A DNA stretch of 64,000 nt from Chlorops oryzae. Taxonomy: Eukaryota > Arthropoda > Insecta > Diptera > Chloropidae. The stretch covers positions 80,702,779-80,766,778 of the forward strand of contig CM035808.1 in assembly GCA_020466095.1 (NCBI GenBank), in the 5' to 3' direction. The notes below the pieces were generated by a model. The model worked only from the letters and a program-made list of their open reading frames with translations. It ran no database searches and had not been told where the DNA came from. A program made the position numbers and the translations under genes. Each line of letters starts with the position of its first letter. Position 1 is the stretch's first letter. This document shows positions 1-10,659 of the stretch, piece by piece.

Positions 1-1344
1 ATAATTTAATAATTAGTTTTCAGATACTTTAATATTCAAATAATGCATTAACATAGGTAATTCAAAAGTTTATATAGCAGTTTCATTATAGTTATATTGT
101 ACTTTATTACAAATTAAGCAAAACAAAATATTTCTTACTTTCGCATGTACAGAAGCATGATCGTTTGACCTTAAGATCAACGACCAAGCCTCTAAAGAAA
201 GGAGGTGTTTTGAATGCCAACAATGTTATGAAGAATAACATGCGCAACTTTGTATAAACTCTCAAAGCTATCGTCTGCAACATTTTATAAATTCTTAATG
301 CTAACAAATTTGTGGGAAGTAATTCGTTAAGTGAAATACGCTGACATAGCGTCTGAAATGCTTCCGGTCAAATCTTGCAATTTGAAGCCACGCATGCACA
401 GGATTGAAGTGCTGGCTTATCGCATGCTACACTCGTTGGCACCGCCACAGCTCCGAAATATGTTACATTAACAATATGTATTTATTCCATGGGTACAGTA
501 AGCAATCCAAAATGTTTAGCCTTAAGTATACAAATGTAAGTTTATCAAACAAAGAGAGCATTGCTGTTTGTGTCTTGAACCTATTCACTTCGTATTATAA
601 AACATCACAATATATATTGCAAAGTGGTCGAAACCTGTGGACATTTTTCGATATGACCTTCGTTTAAGTTTTCCATAATTTCTGGCACTTTTTTGGATCG
701 ACACTTCTATTTGGCAGTATATTAACTTTAACCCAGTGAATATTTTTCACCCGAAATGATTTTCGTGTGTGTTTCCCATAGAGACTGTTACGCGGCCGGC
801 CCTCTACTAAATTGATCTAAAAACGACTCGACATGAATTCGGTTGCGGAGTTCAACTTCTATGTTAAGGACTTGAAGACTGCATGTATAGAGGAGATTGA
901 CAAAATGGCGGCCACTTGAAATTGACAAATCGAATTTGGACCCATTTTTTTGTAGTTTAGTGTAAAAAAAAATAGTAAAAAAAAATCGCAAAATTTTTAT
1001 TTTACTACGGGCCAGAATGGTGACAATTCTACGTCGATTAAACTTTGTTTCATCCAAATCGGTTCAGTAGAACTGGCGGAATCGTGGCCGCCACCTCGAA
1101 AAACGTGGTTTCGAGATAAACGCGTTCAAAGTTTGAAGTTTATTTTTCAAAAAAAAAAAAAAAAAAATGTTGGAATGCAGTTTTAAAGAGGCATCAATTG
1201 TGCGTCGATCGCACTTTGTTTCATCAAAATCAGTTCAGTAGAACCGGAGAAAAGTGGCTTGATAGTTAGAAAGACGCGATTTGGACAAAACAAAAGTCAC
1301 TCTTTTATGAAAGAAAAAAACTGTTTTTTGAATACTTACCCAAA
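1..1344. other. AT-rich non-coding stretch, probably 3' flank of the Mutator-like element
   Basis: I see no supportable gene in the first 1.3 kb. The short open frames here lack recognisable motifs. The part from about 780 onward is probably 3' untranslated or subterminal sequence of the Mutator-like element, because it abuts the transposase stop codon and contains a diverged repeated segment. The outer terminus of that element could not be located. Confidence 0.4.
1030..1250. repeat. Two diverged copies of a 50-bp segment
   Basis: The segments at 1030-1080 and 1201-1250 share a run that includes ACTTTGTTTCATC and GGTTCAGTAGAAC-like motifs, about 171 bp apart. They lie just downstream of the Mutator-like transposase and may be subterminal repeats of that element. 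No inverted partner was found on the other side. Confidence 0.5.
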
Positions 1345-1791
1345 TTATTCAGCGATGCCAGGTCCATATAAACCACCTTCTTCTTCTTCAAAAAAGCTTT
1401 GACTTTGGCTCTTTGAGCTCTGCGAGCAATTCAGCCCTCCTTTGATGCATCCACAGCGTAAGCTTCCGAGCGGTTGAGGCGAAGTTCATCACGTGATAAC
1501 GCAACATTGTAGGCTTGGTTTCCAATGGCGATTCCCATCAACCTCATAATTTTGAGTATTGGCTGAAAACCATCGTTGAAAATGGCGGTTGCCATGTAAT
1601 TTGCGATCTCCACTGTCCGCGCTCCAGCGTGCATATGTTTTGGTGCAAAGGTCCAGGCGATACTGTTGAAACCTTCATTGCTGTTTTGAGTCTCAGACCC
1701 GAGGCATCTACTCCACAACTCGTCCGATGACAGCGCTTCGTAGACGGGTTTTATCGCTTCGGCGACCTTTGGGTTGAGCGGATCGTAATTA

Positions 1792-3078
1792 TTAGGTGTA
1801 GTAAAAAGAAATCCATTATTTTTGCATTAAATTGATGGCTTTATTTAATATAGTTAGAATGACCCGATTTAGGTCAAATATGCGCCGTTTTGTTCGATAA
1901 CTTGTTGCCATTTTAAAGAGAATTTCATTATGCCTCTCTCATAGAAGCCCTCGTTCCTATTAGCAAAAAATTGAGACAGTCGAATTTCAGAAGCCTCTCT
2001 TGAAGCGAATGTTTCACCAGCAAAATTGTTCGCCATGGACAGGAACAGATGGTAATCACTTGGTGCCAGGTCCGGACTATAAGGTGGATGCAGAAGAACC
2101 TCCCAACCAAACTCCCGGAGCTTCTGGCGAGTCACTATCGATGTGTGTGGCCTGGCGTTGTCCTGATGGAACACAATTCCTCTCCTATTGGCCAAAGCTG
2201 GCCGCTTATGGGGGATTGCTTCCTTCAGACGGTCCAATTGTTGACAGTAGAGTTCCGAGTTAAGAGTTTTGCCGTATGGGAGCAGCTCATAGTACATAAT
2301 TCCCTGCCAATCCCACCAAACACACAGCAAAACCTTCCTGGCCGTCAATCCTGGCGTGGCCACCGTTTCCGCCTGTTCACCGTGTTTCGACCACGACCGT
2401 TTTCGCTTGACGTTGTCGTAAGTGACCCACTTTTCATCACCAGTCACCAACCGCTTCAGAAATGGGTCGATTTTGTTGCGGTTCAGCAGCGATTCGCAGA
2501 TGGAAATTCGGTCTATGATGCTTTTTTGCGTTAACTCGTGTGGCACCCATACATCGAGCTTATTTGTGTATCCAGCCCTATTCAAATGGTTCCAAACGGT
2601 TTTTTGTGCAATCCTTAGCTCTTTTGCAATCGAAACAGTGCTAACATGACGGTCGGACTCGATAATTTCCATGATTTTATCGACATTTTCGACCATTGGC
2701 CTTCCAGTGCGTGGTGAATCCTTGACATCGAAGTTACCGGAACGGAATCGACGAAACCAAAATTGCGCATGATTGGCTGTTATAGTATCAGGTCCATAAA
2801 CGCTATTCACATTTTCAGCCGCCTGGCTTGCGTTTTCTCCCTTATCGAAGAAAAACTGTAAAATGTAGCGAATTTTCTCTTTGCTGATGTCCATCTTTGA
2901 CAAGCTCTCAAAAAAAACTGAATCAATCAATCAAAAAAGTGTCAAAAAGCTTTTTTAGTAGGAACTGTCATCTTTCTAATGCCCCCTAGCGGAACACGAT
3001 CGGACTTATACAACGCGAGATGCAGATAAATAACGCCATCTATTGGAAAAATAATGGATTTCTTTTTACTACACCATA
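1792..3078 (-). mobile_element. mariner element, copy 1 (1287 bp)
   Basis: The ends are inverted repeats of TTAGGTGTAGTAAAAAGAAA type, flanked by TA at 1790-1791 and 3079-3080. The right terminus has a few changed bases in its outermost positions. Removing the element plus one TA rejoins the surrounding Mutator-like reading frame exactly, which confirms both boundaries. Two further copies of the same family lie at 38822-40109 and 44139-45403, all in the same orientation. Confidence 0.93.
1869..2894 (-). CDS. mariner transposase (DD34D), apparently intact
   Basis: An uninterrupted 341-codon frame beginning at the ATG of MDISKEK. The frame is open for 12 more codons upstream but without an ATG. 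Visible features are an N-terminal helix-turn-helix region, the linker WVPHELT, and three catalytic aspartates in VTGDEKWVTYDN, FHQDNARPH and YSPDLAPSDYHLF. There are 34 residues between the second and third Asp, as in classic mariners. The length fits the usual 340-350 residues. The enzyme would bind the element's terminal repeats and integrate at TA. Of the three family copies in this window only this one keeps an open frame, so it could be functional, though its right terminal repeat is mutated at the tip. Confidence 0.92.
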   Translation of the reverse strand: MDISKEKIRYILQFFFDKGENASQAAENVNSVYGPDTITANHAQFWFRRFRSGNFDVKDSPRTGRPMVENVDKIMEIIESDRHVSTVSIAKELRIAQKTVWNHLNRAGYTNKLDVWVPHELTQKSIIDRISICESLLNRNKIDPFLKRLVTGDEKWVTYDNVKRKRSWSKHGEQAETVATPGLTARKVLLCVWWDWQGIMYYELLPYGKTLNSELYCQQLDRLKEAIPHKRPALANRRGIVFHQDNARPHTSIVTRQKLREFGWEVLLHPPYSPDLAPSDYHLFLSMANNFAGETFASREASEIRLSQFFANRNEGFYERGIMKFSLKWQQVIEQNGAYLT

Positions 3079-4399
3079 TATGTTTGAAGTCATCCACGTT
3101 ACTCTGCGCCACGGCCTTTTGATACGTGCACCAGCTTGACTCACCGGTCGGGCAATTTTGGTGTTGGGGATTTTCGTCGGTAGATACTTTGTGAAAATAC
3201 GTAGCCCAAACCGCCTTCTTCATCTCTTCTAGGGATTTCGGATGACGGCGAATCGCCAAACCGTAGTAGGTCGTCAGTTCACTTATAAGCTTATCTGTCA
3301 GCTTTCCAGCGCCCTTGCCACCTATACCTTTGTTCTCCTTTTTGACTTTGCGCAGCCTGGACCCCATTCTTTTTTGAACGTGGCCAACGCATTCTTTTTT
3401 TACCACAGTGGGGTCGCCATCGTAGGGGTCTTCGGTGAGAATTGCTTTGAAAGTTTTAGAATCGCCGTCGCCGATATATTTTTCATACTTCACGCCGTGT
3501 TTTTCCATTGATCTTGCAAACATCTCCTTAACCGCATCGACTTCCATTTTTCCTGCGCTGCCTTCATGGTTTTTACGGCATTCCTCTTCGTGCAACTCCT
3601 TCCAAGCTTCGAAACCCTCTGGATTGATATATTGCTGGGATTCCCAATATTTGCAGGTATTGCAAATAGCAGACTTGACCACAGAGTCAACAACTTTTTT
3701 GGTGTACTTGTCGATCAATGTCGTTATACTATAGAAAGATGCGAACCGCGTTTTTTCCACGTGCCATCGCCCGACACAGTCAATAGCGTTGGATCGCACC
3801 CTTCATTTTCTTCCATGGTGGCTTCTTTTTCTTCACGAACGGCCTTGGAAATAACGAAATTATAAACGGCCTCTGCAGCTGAATGCAAATTTTTAAGGCT
3901 GCTGTAGAACAAATTGTTGCTCAGACCTACTCCTATGTCCATAATGCCACAAAACATATCTATGCCTTTGGGACCAATGCCCAAAAGTCTCATGGAAACA
4001 ACCAAGCGGCGATTTATTTCATACGATTTGCCGGCGAAACGTGATGAAGGAATAAGTCTGGTTGGGCAAGCGCAGTTCACAGCGATTTTGAATGCAACTC
4101 CATTCGGCGATGCTTTTTTGAATTCGACTTTTTCGTTGCATGTGGCACAAATGACGAAAGTAGCAAGTGTTGTGAATACTGAATAGAAGTCCAAGATGCA
4201 ATTCTCCAAATTGTTTTCGATGACAATATCCTCCGTGGGATTATTTTTGAATTTTTGGGCTGAAGTACTCGCAAACTCAGTGTCCTCTACTCTATCAAAT
4301 TTATTTCCACGAAATTTGCGTTTTTTAATTCGACCGGCGCGAACATAGTTCACTTTGTTTACGGGTTTTTGACGTGATTTATTACTTTTTTTTATCCAT

Positions 4400-5310
4400 T
4401 TTACCGCACAAAAATAAATTTTTTTCAAAACTGTACTTTTCCGCAAACCGTAAGCGCAAGCGTGCGTCCGCTATTCAACTCAATCGAAACTAAAATAAAT
4501 GCGGCTTTGATTTCATATTCATTCATATGTTTCTGCAAATGTGTATTCAAACCTGTTTTTGCCTGTCCATTAACTATTCAACGGAATTCGGTGGTTAATT
4601 GATGCCGTTGCGTTCAAAAACTAAGCAACATAAAAACTACTCATTTTAGCGAAGACATGACCCCACAAAAATGGCCATATCTTCTAAAGTATTTCGAATT
4701 TCAAAAAACCTTTTAGGGTTATATTCTTAAATGTCCAAGCTATAAAAAAATGCAAAAAAAGTCGACAAAAAATTTTTTGCTGAAAGAGAATAGGGCCTTA
4801 AAGGGCTCTACGATGTTGAACTCACATAGCAGGTTTTGAAAGCACGTGTTTTCATTTTTAGAAAATGAAATTTATGTTACTGATACACGCTATCAAACTG
4901 GCTTCAATATTTTTAATTGTATGCAACACTGTTCGTGAAATGAAAAACGAACACAACTAAAAATATTGAAGATAAATTGATATCGTGTATCAGCCACTTT
5001 AAAGATCTCAAGCAAAATGTATTAACAATGTGAATCAATATTACAACAAAAACAAATCTAAAACAAACACAATGCTTTGTTGTTGCAAAAAAACTAAAAA
5101 CTCAAAAAATTTCATAAAATTTTATAGTTTAGTTTCAGAGAGAAGAAAACAAGTTTGATACTTAACCACCTGGTTAAATACACCTTGATCTCAAGTATAT
5201 AAAAACTATTTTTCTCCTTTTTGACAAGTTATCATTTAGTTTTCAGATATTAATATTTGAATTTTTTTCATTTTTTCTAGCATAATTTCTTTGAAAATAT
5301 GCCGGTAGTG
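4400..5310. other. AT-rich non-coding stretch between the Mutator-like and Jockey elements
   Basis: No coding frame with recognisable motifs. It should contain the 5' flank and terminus of the Mutator-like element, but no matching terminal inverted repeat was found by eye. A short perfect-to-near-perfect hairpin at 4879-4994 is listed separately. Confidence 0.4.
4879..4994. repeat. Inverted repeat (hairpin), about 42-bp arms
   Basis: The arm at 4879-4920 (starting CTGATACACG, ending TTTTTAATTGT) is complementary to 4952-4994 (ACAACTAAAAATATT to CGTGTATCAG) with a few mismatches and a roughly 30-bp loop. It may be a small foldback element or the remnant of one. Confidence 0.6.
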
Positions 5311-5779
5311 TATTTTTTTTTTTTTTTTTTTTTTAAACATTATATATTATTTATTGGATCACTCCTTTAGGATAGGAGTCTATCAATAACTTTTAAAATC
5401 TTACACCTAATTTAACACAATTACATATCACAGAGCATATTCCTACTTATATAATAGAAACGTTTATGAATGTAATTTTTTGGTAATTACGGGCCTCGGC
5501 TTAAGAAGACTGGGCTTTTATGATGTGTGTGTAGGATCACATGTAATTGAGTCGGTGTTGGAGAGCATAAGAAGCTCGATAAAACAGTAAAGCAGAGGAT
5601 TGCAAACAGGAATTGCTGATGTGTGAAGAAACACATGTAGTATTGACGGTGTTGTTTGCGGAAACGACGATTTTAAGAAGCTAGGGTGTGCGTGGATTGC
5701 AAGGGTGCATGGAGTGCACCCACCGAGATGACGATCAGCTAGGAAAGCTGTGTTGATGAATGTGCATGGATTGCACCTG

Positions 5780-8442
5780 TTGTAAAGTATGACTTGGGGC
5801 CGCTGGCCGATCAAATCTTTTGAGCCTCGAATGGTGAGTTGGATTTGATAGTCTACGCGCGAGTGGGTTCACGTGTGCTTACAGTTTACAAAAATACTTT
5901 TCTTTGACTTTGGCGAACTCCATTTTAACCAGTTCTACGTTGAGCTCTCTATGGATGCGTTCATTTGTAATAAACCAAGGAGCTCCTGTAATAGTTCTTA
6001 GGATTTTGGATTGTGCTCTCTGCAGAATGTCAATATTTGAAGCGCTTGCATATCCATACAATTGCAGACCATACGTCCATATTGGCTTTATGACTTGCTT
6101 GTACAGAAGGACTTTAAAATCTAATTTTAGGTGAGAGCGGTTATTTATTAGCCAGTGCAAGCTTTTGGCTTTTAGTTTAATTTGCGTTCTCTTGGCCTCG
6201 ATATGCTTGCGCCATGTCAATCTTTTGTCTAAGTGAATTCCGAGGTAGGTAACTTCTTCACATTGAGGGATGCGTATGTTGTTCAGAAAAATATCCGGAA
6301 AAGCTTTTCTGTTGAGCGTGAAAGTTATATGCCGACATTTAAGCTCATTTATTTGAATTCGCCATTTAGTTAGCCAGTCTTGGATTTCATTGAGGTGGTT
6401 TTGGAGCTTAGAAGTTGCCGCACTTATATCCTTGTGACGACTTAATATCGCTGTGTCGTCAGCAAATGTCGAAATCGATACTCGATCGCTGTTTGGAATA
6501 TCTGCTGTATACAAAAGATAAAGAAAAGGCCCAACAACACTCCCTTGAGGGACTCCTGCATTAATTTCAAAAGTTTTTGTTGTGAACGAATTATGTTTTA
6601 CTTGGAACGTTCTATGTTCTAGGTATGACTCAAATATCGCGTGGACATATGCAGGAAGTAAGCTTCTAATTTTATATAACAATCCTTCATGCCAAACTTT
6701 ATCGAAAGCTTGCTGGATGTCTAGGAATACTGCTGAGCAGTATTCGCGATGTTCATATGCAAGTCGAATTTCATTCGTAATACGATTAACTTGCTCAATA
6801 GTGCCGTGATGTTTTCTGAATCCAAATTGGTGGGAGGGAACAATATGCTGTTCTTGAAGAAATGGTGTTAATTTGGATAGCAATATTTTTTCGAATAACT
6901 TTGAGAGGCAAGGGAGGAGGCTAATTGGTCTATAAGAGGAAGCTTGGGTAGGATCTTTTCCTGGTTTAGACACCATTTTAATTACCGACCGTTTCCAATC
7001 TTTTGGAAAGTATCCGTGCTTTATGATAGAATTAAATAGGACTGTTAAAAATAATACTGCAACGGAAGGTAGCTGTTTTAACATTTTTGAAGTTATTAGA
7101 TCATGCCCTGGGGCTTTTTTACAGACCATTTAATTTTTTATGGAATTATTAACTTCACTTGGTCTAATGTTTATGTGAATTCTGTGGGCGTTTTTAGTTA
7201 GAATTGGGAGATTGATTTGAGTAGTGCTCGGATTTGGTTGAAAAACCTTACTGAGGTGCAATGCAAAGACCGTTGCTTTATCTTCGTCGGAGCGTGCCCA
7301 ACCACTATTAGGTCTACGGATAGGTGACTCACTATATACTGGAGTTTTGAAACCGCGGCTCGCTAGCCACAAGGACTCTCGATTAACGCCTCTGGGCGTA
7401 AGGTTCTGGATAAAATGACGTTTTTCAGTTTCCTTATCCCTAGCTAGAGCAAGTCTAAGATTTTTTTCAGCCTCTTTTAGTCTATCTTTGGCAATTGGCG
7501 AGCGGAATCGTTGCCATTCGCGCCTGAATCTTCGTTTTTCGGCAACGAGATTTTCGATTTCTATATTGGTCAGTGTTTTCCTAATTCTTTTTTTTAAATA
7601 TGGGGTAGAATTTTTTGCTGCTGATTCTAGTATAGAATTTAAAACAATTACGGCATCATCAATATGCTCATTGCATGCGATTTTGTAATTTGTATGAATG
7701 TGGGAACTTTTTTTGTACTTTAGCCAGTCCTTGGATTTGTTAAGCTGAGAGGACCTTCAACTTCTTTTGGAAACTTATGTAAGAGGAACATAACAGGCGA
7801 ATGATCGGAGGAGAGGTCAGTTGTCGCTTTTGCTGAAATAAGTTCTCTTGCAACACCCTGAGTGATTCCGAAATCTAAGAGGTCAGGAATTTTTTGAAGA
7901 TCTGTTGGCCAGTAAGTTGGCTGCCTCGGCGATACAAAGTCAAGAGAATTATTTTTATTAATAATTGCCTTGTATAGTTGTTGACCCTTAGGATTGCATG
8001 TTCTGGAGCCCCAGAAAGTATGCTTTGCATTATAGTCTCCTGCTGCTATAAATTTTTCACCCAATGTCTCAAAGTAGTCCACGAACATTTTTTCTGTTAC
8101 ATTAAATCGAGGTGGGCAATAAATCGCCGATAAAACGAGATTTTTACCTCTCATTATTACGCAAACTGTTGATGCCTGAATGAAATCATAACTATATGAA
8201 TCTAAAGGAAAATGCTGGATTCTTCGACGAATAAGTATACCAGTGCCTCCATGCGCCTTGCCGTCTGGGTGGTTAGTTTGATAGAAAATATAACCAGGGA
8301 TTGAGAAGAAATTCTTATTTGTTAAATGAGTTTCAGAGAGAAGCATTACGTCAACTTCTTCGTGATTTAAAAAATTTTGAATTTCCAGTTTATGCTTGGT
8401 TAGCCCGTTCGAATTCCACGCACAAATTTTTAAGACGCTCAT
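5780..8442 (-). pseudogene. Jockey-type ORF2: endonuclease and reverse transcriptase, three lesions
   Basis: The apurinic-type endonuclease (8442-7740) shows CAWNSNGL, LLSETHL, AAGDYNAKH and SSDHSPV, matching the catalytic Asn, Glu, Asp and Asp-His motifs. The reverse transcriptase (about 7130-5879) shows KAPGHDLI, SYRPISLLPCLSK, AGVPQGSVVGP and the active site FADDTA. Lesions seen: a frameshift near 7740 separating endonuclease from the linker, a TAA at 7130-7132, and a TAA at 5879-5881, after which a further C-terminal stretch (AHVNPLARRL) remains readable. Its start codon overlaps the ORF1 stop as ATGA at 8439-8442, as expected for termination-reinitiation. Few lesions suggest a fairly young copy. 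Confidence 0.87.
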
Positions 8443-9194
8443 ATTTTTGCTAAAAGTGCTGTCATTAATTGTGTTTGCATTGGCACAATTCTGTCTAGTG
8501 AGCTTTGCATTGTTTGCATAAATTGGGACAAACTTTGAGTTAGAGTTGATATCATTATCTCAAGACTACTATTGTTGTTAGTAGGAGGGCTAACAGAGGG
8601 CGAAGGTTTAAGTACATTTGCATAAGAATCTCCTGGAGTTACAGGATTCAAATTAAGGTTGTGAGAGGATAATGGTACCGAAACAGTAATATTTTTTGTA
8701 GGATTACGAGCTGATTCTTTTTTAATATTGATTCGTTTTTTCAGATCTTGATAAACTAGACATCCTCTGTAATTCGCAGAATGGTTTCCTTCACAGTTAC
8801 TGCATTTCAGTAATTTGCGATCATCAATTGTTTTTTTATTACAGACTGAGCTATGATGAAGCTCGCCACATATTACACACACGGTGCGCAATGTGCAATA
8901 AGATTTTGTATGTCCAAACTCTTGACAATTGGTACATTGAATAGGACCATTTCTTTTATGTGGCTCTTCGACCGATATTTTGCGATGCAATAAGTATTGT
9001 AAATTATATATAGGATGGACTTCATTCTTTTTAAGCTTTAAGTTGTCAGGCAACAGATCAACTTTGAACATAGGCTGTGGAACTTTTGATTTATTAAATA
9101 TATTTATAACCGATTTAACGTGGAAGCCTTTTTCTCCCAGCGCATCTTTTATTTCATTTATGTCGACGTCTGCTTCAATACCTTTGATCACCAT
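8439..9194 (-). CDS. Jockey-type ORF1 (Gag-like, zinc knuckles), N-terminally truncated
   Basis: A 251-codon open frame with a PRE_C2HC-like block at its start (residues about 1-60, GLLP-type spacing) followed by three Cys/His knuckles around residues 80-145: CTNCQEFGHTKSYC, CVICGELHHSSVC and CSNCEGNHSANYRGC. Such proteins coat LINE RNA and direct nuclear import. Family members are usually more than twice this length, and the in-frame TAA just upstream of the ATG falls where more coding sequence would be expected, so this ATG is probably not the original start. The stop overlaps the ORF2 ATG. Confidence 0.82.
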   Translation of the reverse strand: MVIKGIEADVDINEIKDALGEKGFHVKSVINIFNKSKVPQPMFKVDLLPDNLKLKKNEVHPIYNLQYLLHRKISVEEPHKRNGPIQCTNCQEFGHTKSYCTLRTVCVICGELHHSSVCNKKTIDDRKLLKCSNCEGNHSANYRGCLVYQDLKKRINIKKESARNPTKNITVSVPLSSHNLNLNPVTPGDSYANVLKPSPSVSPPTNNNSSLEIMISTLTQSLSQFMQTMQSSLDRIVPMQTQLMTALLAKI

Positions 9195-9230
9195 TTTTTA
9201 TTTGATATTTCTTTTTTAGTATGGCGAGTC

Positions 9231-9473
9231 CTTGATTTCACTCAATTATTCGAAAACGTCGAAAGCACGTACTTTCGGGTAAAGTGAGAACACGCTTTTA
9301 ACCACATTAGTTTCGAGCAAGCATAGTGATTTAAAAAAGTCGGACAAAAAAAAAAAGCCCAATCCTGTCAAGTAAAATTGTTAGAAGAGATAATAAATAA
9401 GATTGATGCCATTTTTTATTTAATGAAAGAGATAGCAACAAAAAGGTTTTTAACGTTTAACAAAAATTTAATT
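9231..9473. other. Short AT-rich spacer
   Basis: Between the truncated Jockey LINE and the 3' end of the recombinase-family gene. No gene, TIR or tRNA-like motif seen. Confidence 0.4.
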
Positions 9474-10624
9474 TTAAAAAATTATTTTTTTCGCTGGACG
9501 CATTTTTGGCTTTCTTTGATTATCTATGCATGTTTTCAACTGTTCTGGTGTCCATTTCTTCAAGGAGCGGGATTCATTTATGATCCCGTTGCACTCTTAA
9601 TGACGGCAACTTTGCCAAGCGTTCCAAGTTTCCGAAAATTTCTCCCATTTCAAGCTTTTTCTCATTACTATTACAAAATCGCTCGGTTTTGCCGAAAGGA
9701 GGCGCTATTAGATATAAAAAACAAAAAAAAAATTGAGGGAAAATGCGTTTAAACCAATCTACTCACTGTTTCGCCTTTTGAATCCACAGCTGAATGAAGG
9801 AAGATCCAGTTCTTTCATTCAATTTGTTTCCAAATATAATCGCCAGCTTATCATATTTTATAGATCTTGTCACATCATGTTCCCTCAATACCGGAAATAC
9901 CTTTCTCCGCAATGTATCATTTGCGAACGGATGCATATATCCCAATGCTGTTCTTCCAGATATCAGCCCATTCTTTTTTCCCTTGGGCAATTCCTTATGG
10001 CATCTTCGAGTATGATTTCTGATTGTTGTAACTGCAATAAAAACCCTTACAAATGTTGCAGCAAGTGTAGTCCTCCGCCAAATTTTTTGAACGAGCTTGC
10101 TTTTGTCGTGATACAATTAATATTCCACTGTTTGCTTTGGAATCTGTGGTTTGAATGAAATCGCCCCTCTTTCGCAAAACGGTAATTAACTCAGACCTTT
10201 CCGCACTGCCTTTGGGTAAAAACATAATTTTCCTTACTTCTTCCTCTTTGTTATGGATTTGCCCCAAGTGGCGCGGTAATTTCGCAAACAGCTTTCCGCA
10301 GAAGCAACATGAATGCTTTTTAATTGAGTTTTCTTCCGAAGCAATAGAAACCTTCATGTTGCAAATATCTGTGATAAGATTTCTAATAGGTGACTTTGCT
10401 GCTTGGGAAGATTTCGAAGGACGGGTTTCCGAACATATACCATTCGAAACGTGTTCGTCATCATCCGAACAAACTTCATGTGTGTTAGCTAGTCCTGGCT
10501 GTGCTAAAGAAGACGACTCCGAGATATGGGTTCCTGAATATATGTAATCCGGATCGTTTTCACAATCATCCGAGGAAAGTTCTCCATCTGTGCTCCCTTC
10601 ATTGCTTTTGTCTGCGTCAGACAT
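9474..10624 (-). pseudogene. Zinc-finger/tyrosine-recombinase gene, copy 1: internally deleted
   Basis: The N-terminal part (10624-9767) starts at an ATG in a CATTAAAAATGTCTGACG context also present in copy 2 at 20896. It encodes an acidic Ser-rich leader, a C2H2-like finger CCFCGKLFAKLPRHLGQIH, a conserved LPKGSAERSELI block, a second CNIC half-finger that is frameshifted near 10010, and a conserved VFPVLREHDVTRSIKYDKL block. Directly after this the sequence jumps to what is the C-terminal end in copy 2, then a 62-nt GT-AG intron (9766-9705) and a last exon that reads through NESRSLKKWTPEQLKTCI to a TAA at 9474-9476. The whole recombinase core is missing. A GAA(A/G)GAAC(T/G)GGATCT-like match lies at the joint, suggesting a microhomology deletion. 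Confidence 0.72.
9705..9766 (-). other. 62-nt GT-AG intron in the copy 1 gene
   Basis: The donor GTGAGTA and an acceptor ending CTAATAG occupy the same place as in copy 2 (22722-22783), where the intron is also 62 nt. Shared position and length in both copies support a real spliceosomal intron rather than chance. Confidence 0.7.
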
Positions 10625-10655
10625 TTTTAATGCACGTTGTTAATTGACAAGTTAC

Positions 10656-10659
10656 GTGG
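10656..10659. repeat. Left 4-bp target-site duplication GTGG of the Gypsy element
   Basis: GTGG here and at 18829-18832 flank the LTR termini. The uninterrupted equivalent at the start of copy 2 (around 20850-20870, opposite strand) contains a single GTGG, so it acts as the empty site. Confidence 0.9.

Larger units (their letters stand above)
1345..4399 (-). pseudogene. Mutator-like transposase, broken by a frameshift and a mariner insertion
   Basis: With the mariner removed this is about 1.8 kb, or about 600 codons, the usual size for Mutator-like transposases of the insect/invertebrate type. Recognisable blocks are KKRKFRGNK near the N terminus, SGDGTWKKRG (first catalytic Asp), YIGDGDSKTF (second Asp), a Cys/His-rich STDENPQHQNCP block, GSETQNSNEGFNS in the C-terminal part, and a GGLYGPGIAE-like terminus ending at a TAA at 1345-1347. 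Lesions seen: an A-run slip next to the probable ATG (4397-4399), a frameshift near 3740 between the two long frames, the mariner at 1792-3078, and a shift near 1430 before the last 30 codons. When intact it would catalyse cut-and-paste transposition in the nucleus. Here it is a fossil. The family call rests on several collinear motifs. Confidence 0.82.
5311..9230 (-). mobile_element. Jockey-clade LINE, 5'-truncated
   Basis: A minus-strand non-LTR retrotransposon ending in a 22-base poly-A tail, seen as a T run at 5313-5334. It contains the 3' part of ORF1 with zinc knuckles, and ORF2 with endonuclease and reverse transcriptase. ORF1 lacks the usual N-terminal half, so the copy is 5'-truncated near 9200-9230, a normal outcome of target-primed reverse transcription. 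No clear target-site duplication was found. Confidence 0.88.

Noticed and set aside
107..1057. Several 66-89-codon ORFs at the window start
   Set aside because: No recognisable motif, no codon pattern and no support from paralogues.
2000..2650. Plus-strand ORFs of 87-161 codons over the mariner (also at 39079 and 44347)
   Set aside because: Antisense shadows of the transposase, conserved only because the element is repeated.
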